DNA of 64,000 nt, from contig CBDDAF010000003.1 in the NCBI GenBank assembly GCA_965224815.1, positions 372,001 to 436,000 of the forward strand, in the 5' to 3' direction. Both the position numbers and the translations under genes were made by a program. Source of the DNA: CAYPEL01 sp036479985 (lineage in GTDB: Bacteria; Pseudomonadota; Gammaproteobacteria; DSM-19610). The notes beneath the pieces are model-generated. The model saw only the letters and a list, made by a program, of their open reading frames with translations. It was not told the DNA's origin and did no database searches. Positions 63,225 to 64,000 of this stretch are shown in pieces. The stretch's first letter is position 1; each line of letters starts with the position of its first letter.

Positions 63225-64000
63225 ATGAAGGTCAATAATAACAACAATTCAGGACGCACCCCGTTAAACCGCGCGATTAGCCAATTACTTCCGGCCAGTT
63301 GCCATCATGCATCCTCAGGTTTGCGTAAAATACTTCCAGTAACTGCGTTAGCGTTTTCCTTCTCTACCGGAACAGCATTTGCACAAGATTACTTTATAGC
63401 GACTAATGGCAGTGATAGTAACTCAGGGAAAACACTTGAAAAACCTTGGAGAACGGTTTCTAAAGCGGCAGCCACATTAAAAGCAGGTGACACTGTATTT
63501 ATTCGTCAAGGCACTTACCGTGAGCATATTGAGCCTAATAATTCTGGCACAGCTAGCAATCGAATAATATACACAAACTACCAAAATGAAGAAGTAAAGA
63601 TTGTAGGTAATTCCTCTAAGAAAGAAATATTTAAAATCAGAAAATCTTATATTACGGTTAAAGGGTTAAAGCTTTATCATGAAAAGAAACCGAACTGTAA
63701 GGGTTATGGGGCTTGCTGGGATCATCAGAGTGTCATCGTCGATATACGTTATGCGGATGCGCACCATAACGAAATATTAAATAATAAAATTATTAGCCCT
63801 TATCCCTTGCCAAAATTAGATACCGATGTGTATATAAAAGAAACTGGAATAGCAGTTGGGAATAGCGCAGGTCATAATCTTATTAAAGGCAATGAAATTA
63901 GAAACATGTCTAAAATAGGCATAGGTCTTGGTAAAGCGCCGATGTTTACTAAGATTATCAACAACAAGATTATTAACACCTATCAGGACGGTATCCACTA
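63225..64000 (+). CDS. Secreted right-handed beta-helix protein, N-terminal part (cut by window edge)
   Basis: The frame is open from 63225 to the window end (258 codons). It starts with MKVNNNNNSGRTPLNRAI, then a signal peptide ending near GTAFA. The mature part opens with DYFIATNGSDSNSGKTLEKPWRTVSKAAATLKAGDTVFIRQGTYRE, the usual start of parallel beta-helix (DUF1565/pectate-lyase-like) proteins, and goes on with repeated N-x-I strands (NEILNNKI, HNLIKGNEI, KIINNKI). It probably binds or cuts polysaccharide. The extension is the same as in the two lyase/LamG proteins, although the enzyme domain is unrelated. The ribosome-binding site is AGGAG. Confidence 0.83.
   Translation, partial: MKVNNNNNSGRTPLNRAISQLLPASCHHASSGLRKILPVTALAFSFSTGTAFAQDYFIATNGSDSNSGKTLEKPWRTVSKAAATLKAGDTVFIRQGTYREHIEPNNSGTASNRIIYTNYQNEEVKIVGNSSKKEIFKIRKSYITVKGLKLYHEKKPNCKGYGACWDHQSVIVDIRYADAHHNEILNNKIISPYPLPKLDTDVYIKETGIAVGNSAGHNLIKGNEIRNMSKIGIGLGKAPMFTKIINNKIINTYQDGIH

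Overview
The window looks like the chromosome of a gammaproteobacterium. The main reason is the split block pabC-mltG-tmk ... holB-pilZ-tatD. That order is the usual one in Pseudomonas and its relatives, and PilZ here is close to the Pseudomonas type IV pilus protein. An 'all + strand' beta-oxidation cluster is absent, but a compact minus-strand fad cluster follows. Many copies of a palindrome beginning CTGTAGGAGCGGCTTCAGCC sit between genes in the ordinary parts of the window. I cannot name the species.

Layout. (1) 1-2.1 kb: end of pabC, then mltG and tmk. (2) 2.2-3.7 kb: a secreted unknown protein and a LysR-type protein reduced to its DNA-binding domain. (3) 4.2-16.3 kb: a Tad/Flp pilus-like locus. 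It holds an Flp pilin, a very long TadG-like protein, two TadE-like pseudopilins, CpaB, the CpaC secretin, a CpaF ATPase with an N-terminal FHA domain, TadB, TadC, a lipoprotein, a DUF192 protein and a TPR lipoprotein (TadD-like). No CpaE/TadZ and no prepilin peptidase are seen. (4) 16.3-33.0 kb: directly joined to the Tad locus, three Rhs units. The first is an intact 1688-residue protein whose N-terminus is a TadE-type prepilin (G25 then AAMAE) and whose body is a full Rhs repeat shell ending in a variable toxin-like tail. The second has the same architecture but is broken by frameshifts. The third is a 5'-truncated orphan cassette. Each tail is followed by its own membrane or membrane-anchored putative immunity gene. 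Two copies of a small-ORF plus csrA module separate and close the array. (5) 33.6-39.3 kb: a large lipoprotein, a fatty acid desaturase, a membrane/SRPBCC-like protein and a Sel1/TPR-like secreted protein. (6) 39.5-43.1 kb: holB-pilZ-tatD resume, then a lytic transglycosylase lipoprotein and a PilZ-domain protein. (7) 43.2-53.2 kb, minus strand: a beta-oxidation cluster (YiiX-like, FadE, FadI, FadJ, FadD) and a class V aminotransferase. (8) 53.4-64 kb: three paralogous secreted proteins, two with polysaccharide-lyase-like and LamG domains and one with a right-handed beta-helix start. They share an unusual Asn-rich N-terminal extension, and each is preceded by a sequence matching a sigma-54 promoter.

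Main proposal. The Tad apparatus and the Rhs units form one system in which a polymorphic toxin is made as a pseudopilin. The prepilin-like N-terminus would be inserted in the inner membrane and handled by the Tad machine, the Rhs shell would enclose the tail, and the tail would be delivered to neighbouring cells. All three immunity candidates are membrane proteins, so the toxins probably act in the envelope. A 19-base motif (ATTGANNNATGTCAATYGC) occurs upstream of the flp pilin, upstream of the second TadE-Rhs unit and upstream of the lipoprotein gene after the array, suggesting one regulon. The functional link is inference; the fusion, gene order and repeats are read directly from the sequence.
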